A DNA stretch of 15,793 nt, from the NCBI GenBank assembly GCA_035604035.1, contig DATNJF010000154.1:1-15793 (forward strand), in the 5' to 3' direction. This stretch comes from DATARH01 sp035604035. Its GTDB lineage: Bacteria; Pseudomonadota; Alphaproteobacteria; ATCC43930; CGMCC-115725. The position numbers were made by a program, and so were the translations under genes. Of this stretch, positions 15,100 through 15,793 are shown piece by piece. The stretch's first letter is position 1; each line of letters begins with the position of its first letter. Below the pieces are notes generated by a model. It saw only the letters and a list, made by a program, of their open reading frames with translations, was not told the DNA's origin and ran no database searches.

Positions 15100-15540
15100 A
15101 TGAACGGGTCGAGGCAAGCAGGGGGCGCGGCCAGCGCTTATCGCGCCGTCGAAGGCATCGGCGCGGAACCCGAGGATTTCATGAAGATGGCGCTCGACGC
15201 CGCCCGGCTCCAGCTGCTGCGCGCGGAAGCCGCGATCGATGCGAACCAGCGGGTGGAAAAAGCCGAGGCGCTGAGTTCTGCCGCAAGTATCGTCGAGTTC
15301 ATGCTGGGCCTGTCGGGCTCGGCGCCGGGCACGTTGAGCGAATGCCTCGTGAGCGTGTATCAATATGTCTTGGCCGCGATCCTCAAAGGCAACGCGGGGG
15401 ACGACAGGGAAGCCGTCGGCGCCGCGCGCGTCGCGCTCGACGAACTCGCCGCTACCTGGCGCAAGATGTTCCCCGATACGAATGGCCTGGAGGATTCCGG
15501 CCTCGATTCGGCACTGAACGTGGGACGAGATCATGCCTGA
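15100..15540 (+). CDS. fliS: Flagellin export chaperone FliS
   Basis: FliS binds the C-terminal helix of flagellin in the cytoplasm, stops early polymerisation and delivers it for export. The 146 residues are a little longer than usual and look helical throughout: AYRAVEGIG, EDFMKMALDAARLQLLRAEA, AIDANQRVEKAEALSSAASI then VEFMLGLSG, a segment with LVSVYQYVLAAILKGNAGDD matching the family LYDYM and N-D pattern, and a final VALDELAATWRKMF. The usual N-terminal LIxMLYDG motif reads FMKMALDAA, so the Tyr that often lies in the flagellin-binding groove is missing. The fit is therefore divergent, but position directly after fliD is the standard place for fliS. Its stop overlaps the flgM start by eight bases. 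Confidence 0.85.
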   Translation: MNGSRQAGGAASAYRAVEGIGAEPEDFMKMALDAARLQLLRAEAAIDANQRVEKAEALSSAASIVEFMLGLSGSAPGTLSECLVSVYQYVLAAILKGNAGDDREAVGAARVALDELAATWRKMFPDTNGLEDSGLDSALNVGRDHA

Positions 15541-15793
15541 CCCGATCACCAGCGTAACCACGACCGAGCCGATCACGCCCGCTGCGGGCGAAACCGGCGC
15601 GACCAGCTCGACCGGCGCTGCCGCTCCGCTGGTGCCGACAAGCGCTCCAGGCGCCGACGTTGTCGATGTGGCTCAAACCCAGGCGCTGCTGCAGTCGATC
15701 ACCCAGGCCGCGAACAGCGTGCCCGGGATCGATCAGGCGAAGGTTAACGAACTCAAGCAGGCGATCGCCTCGGGTACCTATCAGGCGAACCCG
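15533..15793 (+). CDS. flgM: Anti-sigma-28 factor FlgM, C-terminus beyond window
   Basis: This open frame starts at ATG 15533 and runs off the window with 87 codons and no stop. FlgM binds sigma-28 (FliA) and blocks late flagellar genes until the hook is finished, when it is exported. The first 45 residues are Thr/Ala/Pro-rich and look disordered, as expected. Residues about 63-87 carry the sigma-28-binding signature: VPGIDQAKVNELKQAIASG then TYQANP, matching the FlgM pattern of V-D-xx-KV-xx-L-xx-AI-xx-G-xY. Only the last helix is missing. The start overlaps fliS by eight bases, so it is coupled to fliS. Finding flgM after fliC-fliD-fliS is unusual; it more often sits with flgA or flgN. Confidence 0.88.
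   Translation, partial: MPDPITSVTTTEPITPAAGETGATSSTGAAAPLVPTSAPGADVVDVAQTQALLQSITQAANSVPGIDQAKVNELKQAIASGTYQANP

Overview
This window is one continuous flagellar locus from a high-GC, Gram-negative bacterium, almost certainly a proteobacterium. Every supported gene is on the + strand and the genes are tightly packed. The L-ring lipoprotein and P-ring protein show an outer membrane. The FlgJ here carries a C-terminal peptidoglycan-hydrolase domain, an arrangement known mainly from Beta- and Gammaproteobacteria, so I lean that way without naming a genus. The exported filament proteins are strikingly poor in basic residues, which would fit an acidic or otherwise unusual outside environment, but this is speculation.

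Layout. Positions 1-4159 hold the rod, ring and rod-cap genes: the end of flgF, then flgG, flgH, flgI and flgJ, with overlapping or near-touching junctions. Positions 4175-7771 hold a small FlgN-like chaperone gene and the two hook-filament junction genes flgK and flgL. Positions 7874-11695 hold one very large gene for a fused sulfotransferase and glycosyltransferase protein (1273 aa). A 248-bp non-coding region (11696-11943) with a candidate sigma-28 promoter precedes flagellin (fliC, 11944-13419). Two strong hairpins separate fliC from fliD (filament cap), which is followed closely by fliS (flagellin chaperone) and by the start of flgM (anti-sigma-28), which runs off the window end.

How they work together. 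FlgF and FlgG form the rod and FlgH and FlgI the bushing rings. FlgJ caps the growing rod and opens the peptidoglycan. FlgN delivers FlgK and FlgL, which join hook to filament. FliS delivers FliC, which polymerises under the FliD cap. FlgM holds back sigma-28 until the hook is complete. The large fusion protein, placed between the junction genes and flagellin, is best explained as a flagellin glycan enzyme that may also sulfate the glycan. flgA, usually near flgG/flgH, is not in the window.

Most interesting points: the sulfotransferase-GT2-GT2-GT-B fusion; a 491-residue flagellin with no arginine and only two lysines; flgM placed at the end of the fliC-fliD-fliS block; and structured non-coding DNA on both sides of fliC. 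No rRNA, tRNA, CRISPR array, insertion sequence or integrase was seen, and no gene-free stretch exceeds 300 bases.
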